5,740 nucleotides of DNA from CAZPCT01 sp964585325 (GTDB lineage: Bacteria; Patescibacteriota; Minisyncoccia; JACQLN01; CAZPCT01). A model generated the notes under the pieces. It saw nothing but the letters and a program-made list of their open reading frames with translations, ran no database searches and was not told where the DNA came from. The position numbers and the translations under genes are program-made. Shown here in pieces: positions 1 to 5,367 of the stretch (its first letter is position 1; each line of letters starts with the position of its first letter). The stretch lies in the NCBI GenBank assembly GCA_964585325.1, contig CAZPCT010000033.1:1-5740 (forward strand). Direction: 5' to 3'.

Positions 1-121
1 GTTTTTCATAGTACTGATTTTTCCTGGCAGACAAAAGTACACCGGACTGGCGGACCCGCTTGCTGAACCGGCGCATAAGTGAGCTGGTTGACTCTCTTTT
101 TTTCTTCTTTACCTCAATCAT
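1..121 (-). CDS. rpsU: Small ribosomal subunit protein bS21, N-terminal part (cut by window edge)
   Basis: An open frame on the minus strand starts at ATG 121-119 and runs off the left edge after 40 codons. It begins MIEVKKKKRESTSSLMRRFS and continues KRVRQSGVLLSARKNQYYEK. This is the usual bS21 opening: MIEV, a basic stretch, a helix with (L/M)RRFxxRVxxSG, then an ARKxxYYEK-like segment. bS21 sits on the 30S platform near the 16S 3' end and helps mRNA binding during initiation. Visible residues are strongly basic, as expected for an rRNA-binding protein. The gene lies 40 nt downstream of the HIT gene on the same strand but has its own promoter (131-159). No SD precedes the ATG. The C-terminal end is outside the window. 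Confidence 0.9.
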   Translation of the reverse strand, partial: MIEVKKKKRESTSSLMRRFSKRVRQSGVLLSARKNQYYEK

Positions 122-130
122 TGGACTCAG

Positions 131-159
131 ATAATAACAGCTTTTAGTAAACTGAGCAA
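131..159 (-). promoter_or_regulatory. Extended -10 promoter for rpsU, predicted leaderless or nearly so
   Basis: On the minus strand there is TTGCTC (159-154), a 17-nt spacer, and TATTAT (136-131), preceded by TGT (139-137) to give the extended -10 form TGn-TATTAT. The -35 matches 3 of 6 consensus positions and the -10 matches 5 of 6. Only 9 nt separate the -10 from the rpsU ATG at 121, so the transcript should start at, or a few bases before, the start codon (for example A122). It fills most of the 40-nt gap after the HIT stop codon. This is inferred from sequence only. Confidence 0.55.
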
Positions 160-161
160 CC

Positions 162-515
162 TTACTCTTGCGACGGATCGGGGTCGGTTTCAGAGTCCCA
201 ACCGCCCATGAGATGCAGGTGTAGATACTCTACCTCTTGCCCTCCCTCACGGCCAACATTGAAAAGCAGTTGATAGCCAGCCAATCCTTCCTTGTCTGCA
301 AGCTTTTTTGCCACAAAAATCATATGGCCCAGAAGTTCCACGTCTTCCTCTTGCATCTCCTTAATAGAAGGGATGTCTTTTTCCTTTGGTAGAATTAAAA
401 GATGTAAAGGTGCGGCGGGCTTGATGTCCTTTATGACCAGCACACGCTCGTCCTCGTACACTCTGTCTGCCTCAAGCTCTCCGTGAATTATTCGGTGAAA
501 GACGGTGTCTGCCAT
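162..515 (-). CDS. HIT-family (HINT-like) nucleotide hydrolase, variant triad
   Basis: This 117-residue protein has the length and order of a HINT/PKCI-type HIT protein: an N-terminal FHRIIHGELEADRVYEDE segment, the APxH strand (AAPLHLLILPKEKD, His38), FNVGREGGQ (85-93), and the histidine-triad segment QEVEYLHLHLMGGW (93-106). Such proteins hydrolyse purine nucleoside phosphoramidates and aminoacyl-adenylates; the middle triad His is the nucleophile. Here the middle and last His are present (His99, His101), but the first triad position is Tyr97 (codon TAT, 227-225). The gene follows hisS with a 3-nt gap (TAG CTC ATG) and has no clear SD, so it is probably translationally coupled to hisS. Placement beside an aminoacyl-tRNA synthetase suits a role in clearing aminoacyl-AMP, though that is inference. 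The acidic tail SETDPDPSQE is poorly conserved in the family. Confidence 0.93.
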   Translation of the reverse strand: MADTVFHRIIHGELEADRVYEDERVLVIKDIKPAAPLHLLILPKEKDIPSIKEMQEEDVELLGHMIFVAKKLADKEGLAGYQLLFNVGREGGQEVEYLHLHLMGGWDSETDPDPSQE

Positions 516-518
516 GAG

Positions 519-1835
519 CTACTTTCTTTTCTTGGCAAGACGCCGCTTTATATCCTTGACAATATTCCTGACAGGAACCGTCTCCTGCACGCCCGTCTCC
601 ATGTCCCGAATAATGACCTCGTCCGAAAGCGCCTCCTTCTGTCCAACTATAAGCGCCAGATCGGCGCCTATCTTGTCGGCTATCTTAAGCTGTGAGCGGA
701 TAGAGTGCTTACCCAACGACTCTTCAACATTAAGGTTTGCCTTCCGGAACGTCTCCATAAGCCCCAATCCTTTCTTCTTTGCCAAATCACCCAACTGGAC
801 CAAGAAGAGCACGCTTCGTTTGGTACCTCCCACTCGCGCGTTGTCTGTTCGCATCTGCTCAATGATGCGCTCAATACCGGCGCCAAACCCTACGGCGGGC
901 GTATTCTGTCCCCCCACCTGTTTCACCAGCCCGTCGTAACGCCCACCCGCAATTAACGTGCCGTGGGCCCGCACGTCATCCTCTGTTCGTATTTCAAATA
1001 CGGTACGGTTGTAATAGTCCAGCCCCCGCACTAGGTTTGGTTTCAAAAGATACGGAATCTCCAGCTCATCCAGGTACTCCAAGAACCGCTTGAAGTGTTC
1101 GCGAGCCTCTTCTGAGACATGGTCAATAATTTGGGGTGCGTTCGCCAGGATTTCCTGCGTCTCCTCTTCCTTTGTGTCCAGAATACGAAGAACGTTCTGC
1201 TTATACCTTCGCTTGTCGTCTGCGGGCAGCTTTCGCACGTGCGGCCGCAGGTAATTTTTAAGCTCCTTAATATACTTCTTGCGATCTTCAGGGTCTCCAA
1301 TGGTGTTGACCTCGCAGATAAGGTTTTTGACCCCCAGGTCCCGCAGTATGGCAAAGGCCATCTGCACAAGTTCCGCGTCTCCTAACGGCTCGTCTATACC
1401 TATCATCTCAAAGCCCATCTGGCGGAACTGACGGTATCTGCCCTTTTGAGGTTTTTCGTGCCGGAAAAACGGGCCAAAGTAGAACAACTTAACTGGCTGG
1501 GGAAGCGAGTGCATACCGTGCTCAATATACGCTCTGACAACAGGTGCGGTGCCTTCGGGGCGCAGCGCAACAGCGTCTCCTCCCTGTGTTTTGAAGGCAT
1601 ACATTTCTTTTTCCACTATATCCGTCCCCGCACCCAAGGTGCGGGCAAAGAGTTCTTGGTCTTCAAGCACAGGCGTCATAATACGGCCAAACCCATAAAA
1701 TTTCGCTACATCAAACACAACGTTGCGGACGCGCTCCCAATAGACCTGTTCGTCGGGAAGAATGTCGTGCATTCCCTTGACCGTTGTGATGCCCTCCTTT
1801 TTCCTGCCTGATTTCTTTTTTGCCATATTCGCCAT
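519..1835 (-). CDS. hisS: Histidyl-tRNA synthetase
   Basis: HisS charges tRNA-His with histidine using ATP. It is a cytosolic class II synthetase that normally acts as a homodimer. The 438 residues match the usual 420-430 plus a short Lys-rich N-terminus. In order: motif 1 around 43-58 (YGFGRIMTPVLED), ALRPEGT (90-96), motif 2 with FRHEKPQKGRYRQFRQMG (124-141; Glu127, Arg133, Gln136), an insertion domain around 180-260, the HisRS-specific LVRGLDYYNR (268-277; Arg270), AGGRYDGLV (296-304), motif 3 VGFGAGIERI (315-324), and a C-terminal anticodon-binding domain from about 340. All signature residues are intact. The start is ATG 1835, 3 nt after the lepB stop; a second ATG at codon 4 (1826) is equally possible because neither has an SD. 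The gene is cotranscribed with lepB and the HIT gene. Confidence 0.98.
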   Translation of the reverse strand: MANMAKKKSGRKKEGITTVKGMHDILPDEQVYWERVRNVVFDVAKFYGFGRIMTPVLEDQELFARTLGAGTDIVEKEMYAFKTQGGDAVALRPEGTAPVVRAYIEHGMHSLPQPVKLFYFGPFFRHEKPQKGRYRQFRQMGFEMIGIDEPLGDAELVQMAFAILRDLGVKNLICEVNTIGDPEDRKKYIKELKNYLRPHVRKLPADDKRRYKQNVLRILDTKEEETQEILANAPQIIDHVSEEAREHFKRFLEYLDELEIPYLLKPNLVRGLDYYNRTVFEIRTEDDVRAHGTLIAGGRYDGLVKQVGGQNTPAVGFGAGIERIIEQMRTDNARVGGTKRSVLFLVQLGDLAKKKGLGLMETFRKANLNVEESLGKHSIRSQLKIADKIGADLALIVGQKEALSDEVIIRDMETGVQETVPVRNIVKDIKRRLAKKRK

Positions 1836-1838
1836 AGT

Positions 1839-2396
1839 TTAATATCTAGGTTGTTCAGTTAATGCTTGAGCCCGTTCAACAGGCCACGCACGCAGCCATG
1901 CTTTACCAATAATCAAATGTTCGGCCAGCGGACCCCAGCGTCGAGAGTCGGACGACGCATCTCTGTTGTCCCCCAATACAAAATACTCATTCGCGTCCAG
2001 CCGTACTTCCACATTTCCCGGCGTGCTTTCAGCAATATATGACTCATTAAGCGTTCTTCCCGCCGGGTACGTCCGGTTTACAACCAGCACACTGCCGTTC
2101 TGTATTCTAATTGTTTCTCCCGGCAGACCTATGACCCGCTTGATGAAGAACTGGCTCGGATCGTTGGGAAAGCGAAAGACCACCACATCTCCGCGCTGGA
2201 CGCTGTTAAACCGGTAAGTTATCTCATTCACAATAAGATATTCACCGTCCTGGAAATTGGGAAACATGGAGTCTCCCCGCACAAAAAAAGGCTGCGCAAT
2301 AAAATAGCGAATGGGAAGAATAATTAAAAGAGAAATGACGACAATTTTTGCCGTCTCCCACACAAAAGCGCCAAATGTCCTGAGAGTGCCTGACAT
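1839..2396 (-). CDS. lepB: Signal peptidase I
   Basis: LepB is a membrane serine protease that removes signal peptides from exported preproteins. The 185-residue protein has one N-terminal membrane segment (about 16-34, KIVVISLLIILPIRYFIA) with the catalytic domain outside. Catalytic box B is VRGDSMFPNF (nucleophile Ser43), box D is FFIKRVIGLPGE (general base Lys86), and box E is LGDNRDASSDSRRWG (141-155). Length and single anchor fit the Gram-positive-like short form. The ATG at 2396 is preceded by GGGGA with a 7-nt gap, the nearest thing to an SD in this window. It is the first gene of the leftward operon and faces the LCP gene, which is also an extracytoplasmic membrane-anchored protein. 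Confidence 0.97.
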   Translation of the reverse strand: MSGTLRTFGAFVWETAKIVVISLLIILPIRYFIAQPFFVRGDSMFPNFQDGEYLIVNEITYRFNSVQRGDVVVFRFPNDPSQFFIKRVIGLPGETIRIQNGSVLVVNRTYPAGRTLNESYIAESTPGNVEVRLDANEYFVLGDNRDASSDSRRWGPLAEHLIIGKAWLRAWPVERAQALTEQPRY

Positions 2397-2425
2397 TTTT
2401 GTATCCCCAGTGTACCCCTCACCAT

Positions 2426-2454
2426 TTTAAAAATCAAACTTTGACAGATGACAA
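2426..2454 (-). promoter_or_regulatory. Possible promoter of the lepB-hisS-HIT operon
   Basis: On the minus strand TTGTCA (2454-2449; 5 of 6 matches to the -35 consensus) is followed by a 17-nt spacer and TTTAAA (2431-2426; 4 of 6 to the -10). A better -10 word, TAAAAT (2429-2424), is also present but 19 nt from the -35. Transcription would begin near 2419, giving a leader of about 23 nt that contains the GGGGA in front of lepB. The -35 lies inside an imperfect palindrome that also holds TTGACA on the plus strand (2441-2446). Confidence 0.4.
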
Positions 2455-2490
2455 GCGCCGGTGAGTTCATTAAAAAGGTGGGGAGTCAGG

Positions 2491-2496
2491 TATAAT
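2491..2496 (+). promoter_or_regulatory. Consensus -10 box of the LCP-pth operon, leaderless geometry
   Basis: A perfect TATAAT lies at 2491-2496, with 6 nt (AGAAGT) before the ATG at 2503. Normal start-site spacing of about 7 nt puts the first transcribed base on the A of that ATG. No good -35 is seen at 16-19 nt; the region 2466-2474 is only TTCATTAAA. TTGACA at 2441-2446 is 44 nt upstream and cannot pair with this -10. The assignment is inferred from position and an exact consensus match. Confidence 0.5.
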
Positions 2497-2502
2497 AGAA
2501 GT

Positions 2503-3519
2503 ATGCACGAAAGTATCTGGGACAGACGGAAAGATGCGGTACTGCGGACAGGCGGGGTTCTTGTTGTACTTCTTTTGATTGCGGGCAACATATGGGTTGG
2601 CGACAAACTGCTGCGTGGAGGAGCCTACGGGGTGACCATACATCCGTGGGATCTACACGCCTTCTTTGGGGAAAATAATACAAAACAGATCTGGAAAGAG
2701 CCCAAAAACATTCTGGTCTTGGGGCGCGCGGGAAAGGGAAACAATGCTCCCTACCTTACAGATACCATTGTGGTCATCCACGCACAGCCACAGGAAAACA
2801 CGGTAAAGCTTATTTCCCTTCCGCGGGATCTTTTAGTGCACACAGACGACAGCAAAAAATTAAAACTGAACGCCTTGTGGCTCTATAGCGGGGGAGAGCG
2901 TAAGGATGATTTTAGTGAAATTACACAAGCAGTGGAGTCTATTACCGGACTCACCATAGATAACACCGTGATATTTGATCTTGAGACGCTCTATCAGGTC
3001 ATAGACGAAATTGACGGCGTGGTCGTCTATGTCCCGACAGACATCCACGATCCACGCTTTCCTGCTCCAGAGGGAGGATATGAGACGTTTTCACTTAAAA
3101 GCGGGTGGAGACACCTGAATGCAGAAGACGCTCTGCGCTTCGTGCGCACGCGACACAGCCCACTGGGAGATTTTGACCGTATTGCGCACCAGCAGGAGCT
3201 AGTGAGAAGCGTGAAGGGTAAGGTGGTATCTCTGAACCCGGTATGGGACTTTGGGACACTCTGGAACATCTACGGCACTATTCAAAACAACGTAATTACA
3301 GATCTCACCCCAGAAGACGCCTGGGCCTTCTGGGAGTTTTCCAAAACACTTTCACTGGAGGAGGTGGATAGTTTTGTGCTGTCAACCGAAACGAACTTGA
3401 TTCGCCCATATACCGTCGCAACCACGGCCGGCGTGGCTTATGCACTGGTGGCCACAGAAGAAGATCCGTATAATTACGGGCATATAAGGCAACATATTGC
3501 CACGTTTATAACAGAGTAG
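2503..3519 (+). CDS. LytR-CpsA-Psr (LCP) family cell-envelope protein
   Basis: LCP enzymes are membrane-anchored phosphotransferases that attach undecaprenyl-pyrophosphate-linked glycopolymers to the cell wall or a similar acceptor. The protein (338 residues from ATG 2503) has a short cytoplasmic N-terminus, one membrane segment (about 17-34, GVLVVLLLIAGNIWVG), then an external LCP domain: NILVLGRAGKGN (69-80), LTDTIVVIH (85-93; Asp87), VKLISLPRDLLV (101-112; Arg108, Asp109), LNALW (122-126), a DGVVVYVPTDIHDP strand region (171-184), and RTRHSPLGDFDRIAHQQ (215-231; Arg215, Arg217, Asp225, Arg226). All the usual phosphate-binding Arg/Asp positions are there. The frame is also open from GTG 2461, adding 14 residues, but that start has no SD and would place TATAAT inside the coding region, so ATG 2503 is preferred. 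pth follows after 2 nt. The polymer it transfers cannot be told from sequence. Confidence 0.92.
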   Translation: MHESIWDRRKDAVLRTGGVLVVLLLIAGNIWVGDKLLRGGAYGVTIHPWDLHAFFGENNTKQIWKEPKNILVLGRAGKGNNAPYLTDTIVVIHAQPQENTVKLISLPRDLLVHTDDSKKLKLNALWLYSGGERKDDFSEITQAVESITGLTIDNTVIFDLETLYQVIDEIDGVVVYVPTDIHDPRFPAPEGGYETFSLKSGWRHLNAEDALRFVRTRHSPLGDFDRIAHQQELVRSVKGKVVSLNPVWDFGTLWNIYGTIQNNVITDLTPEDAWAFWEFSKTLSLEEVDSFVLSTETNLIRPYTVATTAGVAYALVATEEDPYNYGHIRQHIATFITE

Positions 3520-3521
3520 CT

Positions 3522-4085
3522 ATGAAATACTTGATCGTTGGTTTGGGAAACCCAGGTGAAGAATATACGAACACTCGGCACAATGTGGGGTTTCTGCTTC
3601 TTGACGCGCTTCCTACAAAGAGTGACTGGGTCACACAAAAGAAAGGTGTGTGGGAAGAAGCAGTGCTCAATGCCGGGCCAAAGACAATGCTCGTGCGGCC
3701 GCTTACGTTCATGAACACATCAGGAACAGCTGTTGGGGCCGCCACAAGAAAACACGGAGTGAAACCTGATAACATCGTGATTATTCATGATGAACTTGAT
3801 ATGGAGCTAGGGACCCTAAAAATGACGTATAACAAGTCTGCGGGAACGCACAAAGGTGTAGCGTCAGTCATTAAACATGTGCGTACGAAGAAGTTCTGGC
3901 GCATTCGCGTAGGCATTACACCAAAAAAGAAACCCGCGTCCTCAGACATGAAAGACTTTCTGCTTAGAAACATGACGGGGGCGGAAAAGAAAAAAGTATT
4001 GGCACATAAAGAGAAAGTGGTAGAAGGCATCCTTCTCTGGTTAGAAAATCACGAGAAAGGTATGCAGCACATAAACACAGATTAA
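3522..4085 (+). CDS. pth: Peptidyl-tRNA hydrolase
   Basis: Pth releases tRNA from peptidyl-tRNAs that have dropped off the ribosome. The 187 residues are typical for the bacterial family. Signatures are YLIVGLGNPGEEYTNTRHNVGF (3-24; Asn10, catalytic His20), RPLTFMNTSG (59-68; Met64, Asn65), IIHDELDMELG (87-97; Asp90), and SAGTHKGVASV (106-116; His110). In E. coli the last motif reads GGHNGL; here the residue equivalent to Asn114 is Lys111. The core catalytic pair (His20, Asp90) and Asn10 are intact. The start overlaps nothing but is only 2 nt after the LCP stop (TAG CT ATG), with at most a weak GAG as SD, so translation is probably coupled. A GC hairpin begins 6 nt after the stop codon. Confidence 0.97.
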   Translation: MKYLIVGLGNPGEEYTNTRHNVGFLLLDALPTKSDWVTQKKGVWEEAVLNAGPKTMLVRPLTFMNTSGTAVGAATRKHGVKPDNIVIIHDELDMELGTLKMTYNKSAGTHKGVASVIKHVRTKKFWRIRVGITPKKKPASSDMKDFLLRNMTGAEKKKVLAHKEKVVEGILLWLENHEKGMQHINTD

Positions 4086-4115
4086 AACACAGCGGCCGTC
4101 CTCCAGGACGGCCGC
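4084..4115. terminator. 10-bp GC-rich hairpin terminator, better U-run on the minus strand
   Basis: GCGGCCGTCC (4092-4101) and GGACGGCCGC (4106-4115) form a perfect 10-bp stem with a 4-nt loop, TCCA. Read leftward, the hairpin is followed at once by TGTGTTTT (4091-4084), a usable U-rich tail. Read rightward, it is followed by GCGCTATTATTTT, where the U-rich part is delayed by about 4 nt. It may therefore act in both directions: leaky for pth, and more convincing as the 3' end of the minus-strand RNA proposed at 4084-4223. Confidence 0.65.
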
Positions 4116-4223
4116 GCGCTATTATTTTGTGACAAAGTGTAGTCTGCCCGCAGCATATGCGCTGTATACAGGAGGGATAAGACAACGCACTGTTGCGAGC
4201 AGGCTACACCTCACCAAGCAAGC
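4084..4223 (-). ncRNA. Candidate small RNA with long hairpin and C-rich apical loop
   Basis: The pth-dprA gap has no convincing gene but clear structure. A long imperfect hairpin covers 4137-4209: an 11-position outer stem (GTGTAGTCTGC with GCAGGCTACAC), then 7-, 4- and 3-position stems interrupted by single mismatches and one small internal loop, around 25 paired positions in all. On the minus strand an extended -10 promoter (4230-4259) predicts a start near 4223, and the GC hairpin plus TGTGTTTT ends it near 4084. The product would be about 140 nt: a short 5' tail, the long hairpin, an A/U-rich linker, and the terminator hairpin. The apical loop on this strand reads CUUAUCCCUCCUGUAU. I see no SRP, tmRNA, RNase P or tRNA signature. 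The fold alone does not fix the strand, because G-U pairs and A-C mismatches are similar in number on both. The promoter and terminator tail favour the minus strand. Confidence 0.38.
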
Positions 4224-4229
4224 ATCCTC

Positions 4230-4259
4230 CTTATAGCAATAGCGCCTGTTTTCCGTCAA
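4230..4259 (-). promoter_or_regulatory. Extended -10 promoter reading leftward into the pth-dprA gap
   Basis: On the minus strand TTGACG (4259-4254; 5 of 6 to the -35 consensus), an 18-nt spacer, and TATAAG (4235-4230; 5 of 6 to the -10) are seen. TGC (4238-4236) directly precedes the -10, completing the extended TGn motif. This is the most complete promoter in the window, yet no protein gene lies downstream on that strand before the antisense of pth. It sits just upstream of the dprA start codon (4264) and points away from dprA. The start site is predicted near 4223. Confidence 0.5.
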
Positions 4260-4263
4260 CAAA

Positions 4264-5367
4264 ATGTCAAGACACTCCCCAACATCTCAAGAGACCAACA
4301 ACGCCTACTGGCTTAACGCGCTCAACCTTACCTTCGGCACGCACCACGTACGCAAGCTCGTGATTAAGTACGGTTCCGCGGAGCACGCATGGTCACGTAC
4401 ACCAACAGAACTCGCCCATGCCGGTCTTTCCGAAAAAACAATCACGGGCGTACTCGCACGCAAAAAGCAGGTGGACCCCGAAGCAGAGTGGGAGCGCCTC
4501 CAAAAACACACTATTGAGACAATCACGATTGACGATCCACGCTACCCACCCCTTCTAAAAAACATTCACTCCTCTCCCCTCCTCCTCTACTGCCGCGGCA
4601 ACGCGCCGGCACTGACACAACCGTCACTTGCCGTTGTGGGAACGCGCGCGCACTCCTCCTATGGCACGCTTGTGGTTGAACGCCTCATCCCTCCGCTCGC
4701 CCGCGCCAGTCTTGCTATTGTAAGTGGCCTTGCCCAAGGTATTGACGCGCGAGCCCACGAAGCGACACTCCAGGCCGGAGGCGTCACTGTTGCCGTTCTT
4801 GGAAACGGCCTTGACACCGTTGTGCCCACAAGCAATCGTGCTCTTGCCAATAAAATACTGGAGAAAGACGGGGCTATTATTTCTGAATACCCGTGGGGCA
4901 CGCCGCCTTTGAAGCAACACTTCCCCGCCAGGAACCGCATCATAGCTGGCACGGCGCTGGGCACGCTTGTGATTGAGTCCCGCTTGCCAGGCGGTTCGCT
5001 CATCACCGCAGACCATGCGCTTGCAGAAGCACGTGAGGTTTTTGCCGTTCCCGGCCCCATCACGGGAGCCGCCTCCGAAGGAACAAACAAGCTCATACAG
5101 GATGGCGCGCACCCCGTTACCAACGCGGACGATATTTTAGAGATCCTTTCCTTTGACAAAGACACCACCGTTACGAGTATCCCGGTGGAACTTTCTGCAA
5201 CAGAACAACGCATTGTAGACGCGTTAGAAACAGAGCCTCTTTACATAGACGCCATAATCAAACACACTAATCTGACCGCCGCAGAGGCAAGCGCACGCTT
5301 GACTGCTCTTGAGCTAAAAGGCATAGTCAAGAACATTGGCGCACAAACCTATCAACGACTGAAGTGA
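4264..5367 (+). CDS. dprA: DNA-processing protein DprA (Smf)
   Basis: DprA binds incoming single-stranded DNA in natural transformation, protects it and loads RecA. The 367-residue protein has the full three-part layout: an N-terminal helical SAM/HhH-like region (about 12-70), a Rossmann-like core (about 80-290), and a C-terminal winged-helix domain (about 305-366, LSATEQRIVDALE...). Core motifs are IDDPRYPPLLKNI (89-101), LAVVGTRAHSSYG (122-134; Arg128), SGLAQGIDARAH, AVLGNGLDTVVP, FPARNRIIAGTALGTLVIES, and PGGSLITADHALAEAREVFAVPG. The ATG at 4264 is the only reasonable start, because the frame upstream is closed by TAG at 4240-4242. It has no SD (preceding bases CCGTCAACAAA). No plus-strand promoter is evident, so dprA may rely on read-through from pth past the hairpin. 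topA overlaps its stop codon. Confidence 0.97.
   Translation: MSRHSPTSQETNNAYWLNALNLTFGTHHVRKLVIKYGSAEHAWSRTPTELAHAGLSEKTITGVLARKKQVDPEAEWERLQKHTIETITIDDPRYPPLLKNIHSSPLLLYCRGNAPALTQPSLAVVGTRAHSSYGTLVVERLIPPLARASLAIVSGLAQGIDARAHEATLQAGGVTVAVLGNGLDTVVPTSNRALANKILEKDGAIISEYPWGTPPLKQHFPARNRIIAGTALGTLVIESRLPGGSLITADHALAEAREVFAVPGPITGAASEGTNKLIQDGAHPVTNADDILEILSFDKDTTVTSIPVELSATEQRIVDALETEPLYIDAIIKHTNLTAAEASARLTALELKGIVKNIGAQTYQRLK

Noticed and set aside
2441..2496. TTGACA 2441-2446 and TATAAT 2491-2496 as one promoter
   Set aside because: The spacer would be 44 nt, far outside the 16-19 nt that sigma-70-type polymerase tolerates.
2461..2502. GTG 2461 as the start of the LCP gene
   Set aside because: There is no SD, the extra 14 residues are not family-like, and the stretch contains the perfect TATAAT promoter word immediately before ATG 2503.
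4162..4171. CTGTATACAG as a LexA/SOS operator
   Set aside because: The 10-bp palindrome has CTG-N4-CAG spacing, not the CTG-N10-CAG of the proteobacterial box or CGAAC-N4-GTTCG of the Gram-positive box. It lies at the hairpin apex, which explains the symmetry in part.
3964..4185. Minus-strand 73-codon frame across the pth end and the gap
   Set aside because: It reads through the terminator hairpin and antisense pth, has low-complexity composition and shows no initiation signal.
4137..4209. A tRNA-sized (73 nt) fold with a 7-bp acceptor-like stem
   Set aside because: There is no D-stem partner, no T-loop (GGTTCGAATCC-like) and no 3' CCA directly after the stem. The pairing continues as one long hairpin rather than a cloverleaf.
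4122..4214. A 30-codon minus-strand reading frame from GTG 4214 with AGGAGG 11 nt upstream
   Set aside because: The SD-like AGGAGG (4231-4226) lies upstream of the predicted transcription start, and it is partly explained by the -10 region. The frame coincides with the hairpin and its product has no recognisable features.
4084..4223. SRP 4.5S, 6S, tmRNA or RNase P RNA
   Set aside because: The GGAAG-type SRP apex, the tmRNA tag frame and the RNase P conserved core are absent on both strands. 6S RNA is longer, with a large central bubble that I cannot match here.
4624..5213. Long minus-strand open frames opposite dprA (162 and 184 codons)
   Set aside because: They lie wholly antisense to a strongly conserved dprA and lack family motifs. 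They are shadows of its codon bias.
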